From the NCBI RefSeq assembly GCF_043194755.1, contig NZ_JBAFVV010000001.1: DNA of 64,000 nucleotides, one strand, 5' to 3'. This stretch comes from Xanthobacter autotrophicus_G. GTDB taxonomy: Bacteria > Pseudomonadota > Alphaproteobacteria > Rhizobiales > Xanthobacteraceae. This document shows positions 16,567-24,507 of this stretch, piece by piece (the first letter of the stretch is position 1; the number at the start of each line of letters is the position of its first letter). The position numbers were made by a program, and so were the translations under genes. The notes below the pieces were generated by a model that saw only the letters and a program-made list of their open reading frames with translations, did no database searches and was not told where the DNA came from.

Positions 16567-16735
16567 GGCCCGATCGTGAGGCGCTTCTCCTTGCCGGCGA
16601 TCTCATCCCGGAGGCGCCAGACCTTGCCCCCTGCCGGAGAGACGGCGAGGTGGAACCCTCCGCCGTCGGTCAGTTTGTAGGGCTTCTCGGCCGCCTTGGC
16701 TTTGCGGATCTGCAGTCTGTGAGCGGCCTTGGCCA
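16536..16735 (-). pseudogene. Tyrosine integrase N-terminal (arm-binding) remnant
   Basis: In one frame: QIRKAKAAEKPYKLTDGGG, then FHLAVSPAGGKVWRLRDEI and AGKEKRLTIGPCPD before a stop at 16536. This is the DUF4102 arm-type DNA-binding domain that starts P4-like integrases. The catalytic domain is entirely absent; the frame breaks at GPCPD straight into AlpA sequence. The order integrase-AlpA-primase is that of a P4-like or similar integrative element, here reduced to fragments. Confidence 0.75.
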
Positions 16736-17262
16736 GCCTCCCCCCTTACCCGGTTTTTACCCGCGATCGACTACGCTTTAGCGCGATGTCGTGAGGCGCC
16801 CTCCAGTCAATATGGCGTGCGACTCAGCGCTGGCAAGGCTTCTAAGGGGATATGAGATGGGACGAAAATAAGGGCTGGCGGGCAGCGCCCGATGAAGATG
16901 AGAACTAGGAAAGCGTCATAACCATCTGATAATTATGTACACACACCTGATTATGCGACCACCGGCGAGTTTCGGGGGCATTTGGATGGCAAACGGCGGC
17001 CATTTCGGATGTTTGACGGGGTATTTTCTGCATCACCCGCTGATTTTCACCACGTATTCGTTCTCCGAATCTACCTGATCATCCAACCTGCGCGGCTGTT
17101 CGAACAAACGTCTGCAACTGGGACCTTTGCGGCGGTCGGCTTCGGAGCGTCCGAGTGTTCTTCGCGGACACCGAGCAGCCGTTTATGTACCGTCCACCGC
17201 CGCTGCGATTGCTGCCACTCGTGAAGTCAATTGAGATGCGTGAACCACCCCTCCTCTCAGCG
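16736..17262. other. Gene-free stretch beside the element remnant
   Basis: About 530 bp of lower GC than the surroundings, with AT-rich tracts near 16900-16970. No open frame here has recognisable homology. It is the likely outer flank of the decayed integrative element and may hold its old attachment site, but I see no tRNA or direct repeat that proves this. Confidence 0.4.
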
Positions 17263-18042
17263 TTAGCGTCGAGCGACTGCAATCAGCGCCGTGGAGGGTA
17301 TGGGTAGGATTGCACTTTCGCCTGCCATCTGCCGCACCTCGGCGATCACGGCATCTTTCTCGTCCAGACCGAGGCTCGTCCAGTCAGGAGACATGCCGAA
17401 CAGCGAGTCGGGTTCGGCCAGTGCCCCAACATCTAACTCATAGTCGAAGGTAACATGCTCGATCTTAGGGTCCCGATACCCCGCCGCTATCAGTTCGCGG
17501 GCGAAATCCACCGGGTCGCTCAGCGCTTTCACGGCTTCCGGCATTGTCATTCCTTCCCGGCGGGGGAACAGCTTGCGACGAATCTGGCCGAGTAACAGGA
17601 AGGTCGCGGCACCCTGCTCGCGCCAGGTTGCGATCACGCCGTACCCGCCAGGGCGCGTCACCCGCGCCATCTCGGCGAGGCCCTTGCGCCAGTCCGGAAA
17701 CATGATGACGCCGAATATCGAAAATGCGGCATCGAAGCTGGCATCCCCCAAAGAAAGCGCCTGGCCGTCCATGACCCGCGCCTCGACGTTGGGCACATGC
17801 GCCGCTGCGATGCGCGCGATCATGCCAGGCGAGAAATCCGTGGCAAGCACCTGCGCCCCCGTTCGAGCTGCGAGCAAAGCCAGTGCACCGGTACCGGCCC
17901 CGACATCGAGAACACGACTATCGGGACCTAGGGGCACGCGGGTAAGCGCTGCCTCGGCATAGCGAGCCGTAAAGGGATGGGCCGTCTGCTCATAGTGCCG
18001 GGCGGCGGTGTCCCAGTGGTCGGGGCTCTCGAATTCAACCAT
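17263..18042 (-). CDS. Class I SAM-dependent methyltransferase
   Basis: A 259-aa UbiE/Methyltransf_11-type enzyme. Motif I VLDVGAGTGALALLAA, the acidic motif II ATDFSP, FDAAFSIFGVIMFPDW and the post-motif MARVTRPGGYGVIATW are all present. The ATG at 18042 is chosen because GGAG lies 8 nt upstream; a second ATG 21 nt earlier lacks a site. It is divergent from the Rrf2-type regulator at 18130 across an 87-bp gap, so it is probably that regulator's target. Substrate unknown. Confidence 0.85.
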   Translation of the reverse strand: MVEFESPDHWDTAARHYEQTAHPFTARYAEAALTRVPLGPDSRVLDVGAGTGALALLAARTGAQVLATDFSPGMIARIAAAHVPNVEARVMDGQALSLGDASFDAAFSIFGVIMFPDWRKGLAEMARVTRPGGYGVIATWREQGAATFLLLGQIRRKLFPRREGMTMPEAVKALSDPVDFARELIAAGYRDPKIEHVTFDYELDVGALAEPDSLFGMSPDWTSLGLDEKDAVIAEVRQMAGESAILPIPSTALIAVARR

Positions 18043-18129
18043 TTTCGGTGCTCCACGAATCATGTAACATTACAAGTATCGTGACACTGGACCCTTGCCA
18101 ATCCCCGCCGGCATGCGAAAGCTTCGACC

Positions 18130-18561
18130 ATGCGTAATGACAGCCGCTTGTCGCGAATGCTCCATGTATTGCTCCACATGGCTCGCCACGATGGTCCAAT
18201 GACCTCCGACGAGATCGCGCGCATGCTGGGCACCAATCCCGTGGTCGTGCGTCGGACGATGGCCGGCTTGCGGGATTCTGGCTATGTGCGATCGGAAAAG
18301 GGCCACGGTGGTGGATGGGTCATCGCGGCAGACCTTGGGGCCGTGACTCTTCTCGACGTTCACCGTGCCGTCGGCGGGCCCCGTCTCTTCACGATCGGTA
18401 ACGGGCACAGAAATACCGACTGCGCGGTTGAAAAAGTCGTCAACGAAGCCTTGGAGAACGCATTGAGCAAGGCCGAGGCAATGTTGATCGCACAGTTGGG
18501 TACGATCAGTCTGGCCGAACTGGCACGACGCTTCGACGCGCGGTGTAATTCAACCATCTAG
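18130..18561 (+). CDS. Rrf2 family transcriptional regulator
   Basis: A 143-aa Rrf2-type winged-helix protein: RLSRMLHVLLHMARHDGPMT, SDEIARMLGTNPVVVRRTMA, the wing EKGHGGGWVIAADLGAVTLL, and a dimerisation helix. It has a single Cys (in TDCAVE) instead of the three-cysteine cluster that binds Fe-S in IscR/NsrR, so it more closely resembles YwnA/HypR-like members that sense thiol stress. It probably controls the divergent methyltransferase at 17263-18042. Confidence 0.85.
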   Translation: MRNDSRLSRMLHVLLHMARHDGPMTSDEIARMLGTNPVVVRRTMAGLRDSGYVRSEKGHGGGWVIAADLGAVTLLDVHRAVGGPRLFTIGNGHRNTDCAVEKVVNEALENALSKAEAMLIAQLGTISLAELARRFDARCNSTI

Positions 18562-18653
18562 TGGAATAATGCTAAAGCGATACGGCACCAGATAGTAAGC
18601 GGCAATTTCGGGTCTTTGGTGGAGGCTCAGCAAGGCTCAATCCGGCCAAGGCT

Positions 18654-19256
18654 TCAGTATGGCTTCTCCTCAGCCAGCAAACCTGTCGCCATGACGCGGA
18701 AAGCCTCAATGGCTTTGGGAAGGACAGCACCTGGTTCATCACTTGCCGCCACCCATAAAGCAGCATTCAACGCCGCGCCGTTGAGAAGACGTGCCGCCGC
18801 CTCGTCATCGACGGGCTTCATGATCCCGTTCGCGATCAGCCTGCCAACGGTTTGCTTCGTCATTTCCAGACAGGCGTTCTGGCTGGGCCATTGTGTGGGT
18901 TCCCCCAGAAAGGCAGGCCCGTCGAGCAGCACGATCCGGCGGACCTCGGGGTCGAGGGCCATTTCGATATAGGCCGATCCCTCCGCAAGCAGACCTTCCC
19001 AGTCGTTCGGCGCGGCCGCCCCCAGTTCTTGTGCCCGCCTCGCCATTTCGCCATCGACTTGAGCGACCACTGCGGCGAGCAGCCCCTTCTTGTCACCGAA
19101 ATTGTGGTAGAGCGCCCCGCGTGTCAGCCCAACATCCGCGGTGAGTTCGTCCATCGAGGCCGCGGCGAACCCTTTCGCGGCAAAGGCCCGGCGCGCTGCC
19201 GAAATCAGTTTGGCGCGGTTTTCTTCCATGGTCTCGATGCGTCGACGCGGCGTCAC
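18654..19256 (-). CDS. TetR family transcriptional regulator
   Basis: About 200 aa. The N-terminal TetR HTH reads KLISAARRAFAAKGFAAASM, DELTADVGLTRGALYHNFGD, KKGLLAAVV; the C-terminal ligand-binding domain is helical. A GTG at 19256 has AAAGGA 9 nt upstream and is preferred; an ATG at 19229 would give 191 aa. It is divergent from the RidA-family gene at 19426, and three copies of a 13-bp near-palindrome lie between them (19275-19336), which suggests autoregulation and repression of ridA. Confidence 0.9.
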   Translation of the reverse strand: MTPRRRIETMEENRAKLISAARRAFAAKGFAAASMDELTADVGLTRGALYHNFGDKKGLLAAVVAQVDGEMARRAQELGAAAPNDWEGLLAEGSAYIEMALDPEVRRIVLLDGPAFLGEPTQWPSQNACLEMTKQTVGRLIANGIMKPVDDEAAARLLNGAALNAALWVAASDEPGAVLPKAIEAFRVMATGLLAEEKPY

Positions 19257-19274
19257 GAATGGCTGTCCTTTCAC

Positions 19275-19336
19275 ATACGCAGTGTATCTGAGTTGACATA
19301 CGCACCGCATGTCAGATATTCGCATACACAGCGTAT
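19275..19336. promoter_or_regulatory. Repeated TetR-type operators
   Basis: ATACGCAGTGTAT at 19275-19287 and ATACACAGCGTAT at 19324-19336 are reverse complements except for the central base. A weaker copy, ATACGCACCGCAT, sits at 19298-19310. Consensus ATACRCWGYGTAT. Centres are 23 and 26 bp apart, in the shared region between the TetR gene and the RidA gene. Confidence 0.7.
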
Positions 19337-19425
19337 ATCAAATTGCGCCGCAAATGAGAACCATGCCCCGACTGCGATGAACGCCGACATTGCAGGCTCA
19401 AGCCGTTTCAAGAAAGGTTGATCCC

Positions 19426-19824
19426 ATGGCCAAACGTAATGCTGTTTTTCCGACGAGCCGCCATGCCCTCTATGAAGCCCATGGCTATTCGGCTGCGATC
19501 GCATCCGGCGATCTCCTGTTCGTTTCCGGTCAGGTTGGAAGCCGTGCCGATGGCTCGCCAGAACCGGACTTCGCCGAGCAGGTTCGATTGGCCTTTTCCA
19601 ATCTGGGGGCAACGCTGGCGGCGGGCGGCTGCACCTTCGACGACATCGTCGATGTGACGACGTTCCATACCGATCCGGAAAACCAGTTTGAAACGATCAT
19701 GAAGGCGAAGAGCGACGTCTTTTCGCAGCCACCCTATCCGAACTGGACCGCGATCGGTGTCAACTGGCTCGCCGGCTTCGACTTCGAGATCAAGGTGATC
19801 GCCCGCATCCCAGATGAAAGCTGA
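19426..19824 (+). CDS. RidA family (YjgF/UK114) protein
   Basis: A 132-aa RidA-fold protein: SGDLLFVSGQVGSRADGSPE, FAEQVRLAFSNLGATLAAGG, CTFDDIVDVTTFHTDPENQF and a C-terminal FEIKVIARIP. Members deaminate reactive enamine/imine intermediates or act in catabolic pathways; the catalytic Arg position is not secure here, so activity is open. The ATG at 19426 follows AGAAAGG. It is divergent from a TetR gene, with shared operators, which suggests inducible rather than housekeeping expression. Confidence 0.85.
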   Translation: MAKRNAVFPTSRHALYEAHGYSAAIASGDLLFVSGQVGSRADGSPEPDFAEQVRLAFSNLGATLAAGGCTFDDIVDVTTFHTDPENQFETIMKAKSDVFSQPPYPNWTAIGVNWLAGFDFEIKVIARIPDES

Positions 19825-20036
19825 AGCGATCCTCGTCACCTGATCGCCGGAGGCCTGCGAGCCGACATACGGGGCTTTGTCGAGCAGCTGCTGGGCAGCG
19901 ATCGCGGACTCCGGCATGGCAGGCGGGCTCTCGCATGGTCGCCGCAAGCGCCAGACGAAGGCCGCCTCCATCCGCTTGAGCACCGTTAGTCGTTGAGCGT
20001 CGCGAGCGGAGCCTTGATCATCGCGTCGAAAGTCAA

Positions 20037-20870
20037 TCAGCTTTCGGACGAGATCAGCGACCGGACCCGATCAGCATCGTCCTGCCGCACCGGGCAGTAG
20101 ACGACCATGGAAAGATCAGACCGCCCGTCCACTGCGAAGGACGAATATTCGAACTCGATCGAACCAAGCAGGGGATGTCGTATGCGCTTCAGGCCAACGC
20201 CAAAGCCGTTGACCTCGTTGTCATTCCATATCCGTGTAAAATCAGAACTCAGGTGCGAAAGTTCATCGACCAGTGCTTCCGCCTCTCCGCTCATTCCAGC
20301 GCGGACTGTGTCGGCACGGAACGCGCCGACGACAAAACGCGCCACGCTCTCCCAGTCATATTGAGCGGCACGCGCATTTGGATTGCAGAAAAGCTGCTTC
20401 AAAACATTGCGTTCGCTCGGCGCCAATGCGCCATAATCCGTCATAAGCAGTGTAACGGCCCGGTTCCAGGCGACTATGTCCCAGATCGCGGTACGGATCA
20501 TCGCTGCGTTCGGCTCCAGTGCGTCAAGCACGCGCTGCAACCTGGGTGTCACGCTTTCGACGGATTTGGTTCTGAACTCCGGCTTGATGCCGCGTCCAAG
20601 CAGAAATAGGTGCTCGCGCTCGACCTCCGTCAACATGAGGGCTCGCGCGATACGGTCGAGGACGTCGGCTGACGGCGCGCCCCCGCGCCCCTGCTCGAGC
20701 CATGTATACCAGGTTGGGCTGATATTGGCGCGTTGCGCGACTTCTTCTCGGCGCAAGCCGGGAGTGCGGCGGCGTCCGGCCAGAAACCCGAGGGTGGTGG
20801 GGTCGAGCTTGGCTCGACGGTCCCTCAGATAGGCCCCCAACCGCTTCTCACTGAATACAGACCTGTCCAT
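20037..20870 (-). CDS. XRE-type regulator with MmyB-like ligand-binding domain
   Basis: A 277-aa protein with a helix-turn-helix at about 15-75 (GLRREEVAQRANISPTWYTW, LEQGRGGAPSADVLDRIARA). A C-terminal MmyB-like PAS-type domain follows (IVAWNRAVTLLMTDYGALAP, HPLLGSIEFEYSSFAVDGRS). These regulators control a neighbouring, often divergent, oxidoreductase and bind hydrophobic ligands. Here the partner is the NAD-dependent reductase at 20965. The intergenic region of about 90 bp would hold the operator. Confidence 0.9.
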   Translation of the reverse strand: MDRSVFSEKRLGAYLRDRRAKLDPTTLGFLAGRRRTPGLRREEVAQRANISPTWYTWLEQGRGGAPSADVLDRIARALMLTEVEREHLFLLGRGIKPEFRTKSVESVTPRLQRVLDALEPNAAMIRTAIWDIVAWNRAVTLLMTDYGALAPSERNVLKQLFCNPNARAAQYDWESVARFVVGAFRADTVRAGMSGEAEALVDELSHLSSDFTRIWNDNEVNGFGVGLKRIRHPLLGSIEFEYSSFAVDGRSDLSMVVYCPVRQDDADRVRSLISSES

Positions 20871-20964
20871 CCTATTAGCTCTTATACCGGGATAATCTCA
20901 CTACTTTAACAGGATACAATAACCATGCAGATATGTCCCGACGCAACAGACAGGGACTATGCCA

Positions 20965-21849
20965 ATGCGGGTATTTGTAACCGGCGCGACCGGATTCATC
21001 GGATCGGCCATCGTCAGGGAGCTGATCTCGGCAGGACATCGGGTTGCAGGCCTTGTCCGCTCCGACGACAAGGCTGCCGCGCTTGAAGCAATCGGCGCTG
21101 AGGCGGAACTGGGATCGCTCGAAGACCACGATGGATTGCGAGAAGCCGCTGCCAGATCGGATGCCGTCATCCACACTGCGTTCAATCACGACTTCTCGAA
21201 GTTCGTGGAGAATTGCGAGAACGATCGCCGGGTAATCGAGACCCTGTCGTCGGCTGTAGCTGGTTCGGTCCGACCGCTCATCGTCACCTCCGGCGTCGCC
21301 GTCGGCGGCGCTCAGCCCGGCAGACCGCTGACGGAGGAAGACCGGCCACTCATGTCGTCGATTTCTCCACGCGCCGCATCGGAAGAAGCTGCTTACGACG
21401 CGGTTGCCAAAGGTGTGAACGTGAGCGTGGTCCGTCTACCCCAGGTGCATGACACTGTGCGACACGGTCTTGTTACCTACGCGATTGCCACAGCGCGCGA
21501 AAAGGGAGTGGCCGCCTATGTTGGCGACGGGACTCAGCGCTGGCCGGCTGCGCATGTTCATGATGTGGCCCGTCTTTACAGGCTGGCGCTCGAACAGTGC
21601 AAGTCCGGTGCAGTCTGGCATGCGGTGGCGGAGGAAGGTTTGCGACTGCGTGAGATCGCGGAAGCAATCGGACGGCGGTTTGAACTGCCTGTTGCCTCCA
21701 TTGGGCCGGCGGAAGCCGAAGCGTATTTCGGATGGCTCGCGGCATTCGCATCACATGATGCACCAGCCGTAAGCCAAAGAACGCAGAGAGAACTCGGATG
21801 GCATCCTGCCGGACCGGGGCTGATCGCGGACATCGAGGCCTCGCGGTAA
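20965..21849 (+). CDS. NAD-dependent epimerase/dehydratase family reductase (atypical SDR)
   Basis: A 294-aa extended/atypical SDR with the N-terminal motif VFVTGATGFIGSAIVREL, AVIHTAFNH, and a C-terminal substrate part with DGTQRWPAAHVHDVARLYRL. The usual YxxxK is degenerate: AAYDAVAKG occurs near residue 140. The ATG at 20965 has AGGGA 8 nt upstream and is preferred over one at 20959. Divergent from the MmyB-type regulator. Such pairs often handle small carbonyls or electrophiles; the substrate is unknown. Confidence 0.85.
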   Translation: MRVFVTGATGFIGSAIVRELISAGHRVAGLVRSDDKAAALEAIGAEAELGSLEDHDGLREAAARSDAVIHTAFNHDFSKFVENCENDRRVIETLSSAVAGSVRPLIVTSGVAVGGAQPGRPLTEEDRPLMSSISPRAASEEAAYDAVAKGVNVSVVRLPQVHDTVRHGLVTYAIATAREKGVAAYVGDGTQRWPAAHVHDVARLYRLALEQCKSGAVWHAVAEEGLRLREIAEAIGRRFELPVASIGPAEAEAYFGWLAAFASHDAPAVSQRTQRELGWHPAGPGLIADIEASR

Positions 21850-22032
21850 TCCAATCTCTGTTCATCGGCCAGCTTCACCGCGCTGCCTCCGCGGCGGAGG
21901 CCACTTGCGCTCATCCCTGAGCCAACCGAGCAGGGACGCGGTGGGGTAGGTCTTGCCATGCTCGATGTGCGACAGCGTGGCAGCGGCTGATGCCGCTGCG
22001 CTGGGCGAGCGCGTCCAGCGTCCAGCCCTGAC
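21850..22032 (-). pseudogene. XRE helix-turn-helix remnant with frameshift
   Basis: Directly downstream of the heme protein gene the minus strand reads ELSQGWTLDALAQRSGIS. A shift of frame then gives AATLSHIEHGKTYPTASLLG, followed by WLRDERKWPPPRRQRG. Together these make a Cro/CI-type HTH interrupted by one indel near 21985. The N-terminus is missing. The fragment shows a deletion joined a regulator gene to the end of the neighbouring gene. Confidence 0.6.
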
Positions 22033-23703
22033 TCAGTTCGGCCGCGCCGGCACCGCCTGGCTGTAGCCCTTGGTGACGTTCTTGCACCAAACGGGGCCGT
22101 ACTGGCTTTCATGAGTCGGGCAGGCAAAGCGGAAGCCCCACACGAAATCGGTCTGCACCGCCACTTGCCGCGGCGCTTCCCGCTGGCCCTGATCGCCGAA
22201 GAACGCGTTCACAGAAAACCAGGCCGGGTTCGGCGTGCCATTCACGCTCTGCGCCAACCCCGCATCGCTCATCGTGCGGTCGAAGATTGAATAGGCGGGC
22301 AGACCCTCGGCAGTGATCGCAGCGCGAGCGTGGCAGGTCATGCAGGAGGAGGTGTTGACGAAGCCCGCCTCGGTCACCGAATTGCCGAGCCGGGTCTCCA
22401 CCCCGGTCGCCGAGACGAAGTCGGATTGGGTGCCCTTCAGCCGGTAGGACCGCCAGGCGGTATCGCCTTGCGAGGGCCGGCTGGGATCGCTGGTGCCGCC
22501 TCCGGCGATGGCGAAGGACGCCAGCAGATCGACCAGCCCCTGGCTCATGCGGCCTGCCTCCTTGTAGCGCGCGGCCAGGGCGAATGCTTCCACATCGGTC
22601 TGCGCCACGGCCTCGGCGTGGTGCGGCGGGATGTAATTGCGCGCCGGCGGGGCCAGCCCGGCCTGGGCGGGCAGTTCGGCGGCCAGGTAGCCGAAACTGT
22701 CGTTGCAGCCCAGGAAGTCACAGCGCCCCTGGTTGTCGACATGCTCGAACGTTGCCCAGGTCCAGTTCGGCACGTCCTTACTGGAGATATGGAAGGACAG
22801 CAGCAGATAGCGCTTCTTTGCCGGTTTCGGATCGGTGGGTGTCGCGCGCGGCAGCAGGTCCATCGTGATGAAGGGATGCACGGTGTCGTTCGGGTCGATC
22901 CCCAGTCTAGGAGCCTGGTCGGCAGCCAGCCAGTTCACCTTCACCATCACCGCGCGAATCGGGAAGTCGATGGCGATCAGCGCGGGCGCCGCGGGATGTG
23001 CGGCGGAGGGATCGGGAGGGGCGGGCCAGCGTGGCGCATAGGCGGCGCGGGCTGCCACCGCGTTGCGAAACACCCGCGCCAAGCCCTCGGTGAAATACAG
23101 CTCGTTGTCGAAGACGTAATTGACCATCGGCTCGTTGCGGTAGATCAACTCGTCCTGAAGCGCGCCGATCACCGGGGCCTTCAGGCTGTCGGGCACGTCC
23201 TTCCACGGCGTGTCGGCGCGGCCCGTGGCTTCGGTCAGGCTCATCTGGTGCGCGGTGACCGGCTGGCGCACCTGGTCGTCGGGCACACCCGGCGTGGGGC
23301 CCGGATAGACGGGGCAGTGCAGGGGGGCCGCGTCATTGCTGATCTCCACGCCGGCGCAGCATTGGCCAGGGGCCTCGCCGGGGCGGCAGCGCGGCCAGGG
23401 ATCGCTCGGCCAGGTCTGGCGGTCGGTCGACCAGTCCTCCCAGAAATGCTGGGAGACGGCCTGGGCAAACAGCAACCAGGCGAAACTGTCCGGGCAGCTC
23501 TGTGCCGGGTTGGTCACGTCGCCGCCGAAGCTCGCATGCCCGTCGCGCATGCGTAGATGGCATTCGGGCGAGTCGCGCACCATGGCGAAGGGTTCGGTCG
23601 CGTAGTCGAGCTGGTTGGGCAGTTTCGGCGTCTGCGCTTGTGCTTGGGTCAGGATGGGCAAGAGCAGGCCTGCGCACAGAATCAGCCACCCCGACCGCCG
23701 CAT
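22033..23703 (-). CDS. Secreted protein with one c-type heme motif, unknown function
   Basis: A 556-aa exported protein. A Sec signal (MRRSGWLILCAGLLLPILTQ, then AQAQ) leads a large domain of unknown fold, and a single CxxCH motif (SSCMTCHARA) stands near residue 460. About ten other cysteines, some adjacent (GQCC), suggest disulfides. Position and export signal imply periplasmic location. I recognise no enzyme family; related proteins are annotated only as hypothetical or cytochrome c-like. ATG at 23703 chosen as the start of the signal peptide. It has no conserved operon partner here. Confidence 0.75.
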   Translation of the reverse strand: MRRSGWLILCAGLLLPILTQAQAQTPKLPNQLDYATEPFAMVRDSPECHLRMRDGHASFGGDVTNPAQSCPDSFAWLLFAQAVSQHFWEDWSTDRQTWPSDPWPRCRPGEAPGQCCAGVEISNDAAPLHCPVYPGPTPGVPDDQVRQPVTAHQMSLTEATGRADTPWKDVPDSLKAPVIGALQDELIYRNEPMVNYVFDNELYFTEGLARVFRNAVAARAAYAPRWPAPPDPSAAHPAAPALIAIDFPIRAVMVKVNWLAADQAPRLGIDPNDTVHPFITMDLLPRATPTDPKPAKKRYLLLSFHISSKDVPNWTWATFEHVDNQGRCDFLGCNDSFGYLAAELPAQAGLAPPARNYIPPHHAEAVAQTDVEAFALAARYKEAGRMSQGLVDLLASFAIAGGGTSDPSRPSQGDTAWRSYRLKGTQSDFVSATGVETRLGNSVTEAGFVNTSSCMTCHARAAITAEGLPAYSIFDRTMSDAGLAQSVNGTPNPAWFSVNAFFGDQGQREAPRQVAVQTDFVWGFRFACPTHESQYGPVWCKNVTKGYSQAVPARPN

Positions 23704-24030
23704 CCCCGACACCCCATTTCTCGCGTGGCAACGTTTTGAGCTTATCCGCCGGAACGACGGAGGGCCAGAGCCCCGCCCGAACGGGCGATGCAATCCTCGG
23801 CTCCCGAGCGCGTATCACGCCAGCTTCATCCGCCTGAGCGATGATAAGGTGCTGCCTCCTGAGGGAGATGGCGTTACGCAAGTGGGTCATCGCCCTGGAG
23901 CCGCAGCAAACGCCCGGCGCCCGGTTTCCCCGACGCCGGCCGAAGTGCTTCAAGCTATCTCTACCTCGAGGATCGCGCCCGCCATCAGGCCATGACGCCA
24001 ATTTTCAGGTCCCTGAAGGCACGAGATACA
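23704..24030. other. 327-bp gap, no gene seen
   Basis: It separates the heme protein gene from the PIN toxin gene. Short frames on both strands lack homology-like features. It presumably holds the heme gene's promoter. Confidence 0.5.
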
Positions 24031-24507
24031 TCAGAACTTCCAGCCAACCCTCCGGATCAGATCGAGCAGATTAATGTACTCGATGCGATAAATTTCGCAG
24101 ACATCCGGTATCTTAGGTTTGCCAGTGCTGCCACGACCTTCTTCTGTGACAACTACGCCGCCCAAAATTCGGGCCATTGCGATGACAAAGGGATCTGCAG
24201 CGAAGGAGCGCTTTCGCTCCATCACGAGCCGCGGGTGCTCCGCAAGTACTGCCGAGACGTCCGCCAGCACCAATTCATCAGTTGGCACGAAAAAGCCGTC
24301 GCACGGCTTGAGAAAGTCGAGAAGCTCGGTGGATCGCTTTTCCAGTTCGACCTTGACCTCACTCGGGGCAATCATCTCGCCAGCCTGGATCGAGGCAGTC
24401 AAGCGATCCCAGAGTGGCGGCAGAACATCAATCGGATAGCGCTCGACCCACGCGGCGACCAGCGCAGAGGTATCCCAGACAAAGCGAGGTCGGGGAGATG
24501 CGCTCAT
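24031..24507 (-). CDS. PIN-domain protein, DUF4411 type (predicted RNase toxin)
   Basis: A 158-aa PIN-like nuclease. The conserved acidic residues are visible: RFVWDTSALV (Asp near 12), SEVKVELEK (Glu near 54), SFAADPFVIAMARI (Asp near 110), and VVTEEGRG/IPDVCEI near the C-terminus. DUF4411 PIN proteins are predicted RNA-cleaving toxins. Its ATG overlaps the stop of the upstream ImmA/IrrE-XRE gene (ATGA), as expected of a co-translated toxin-antitoxin pair. Activity is inferred. Confidence 0.85.
   Translation of the reverse strand: MSASPRPRFVWDTSALVAAWVERYPIDVLPPLWDRLTASIQAGEMIAPSEVKVELEKRSTELLDFLKPCDGFFVPTDELVLADVSAVLAEHPRLVMERKRSFAADPFVIAMARILGGVVVTEEGRGSTGKPKIPDVCEIYRIEYINLLDLIRRVGWKF

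Noticed and set aside
16503..16781. Plus-strand frame of 92 codons
   Set aside because: It is antisense to the integrase and AlpA remnants, which give meaningful protein on the minus strand.
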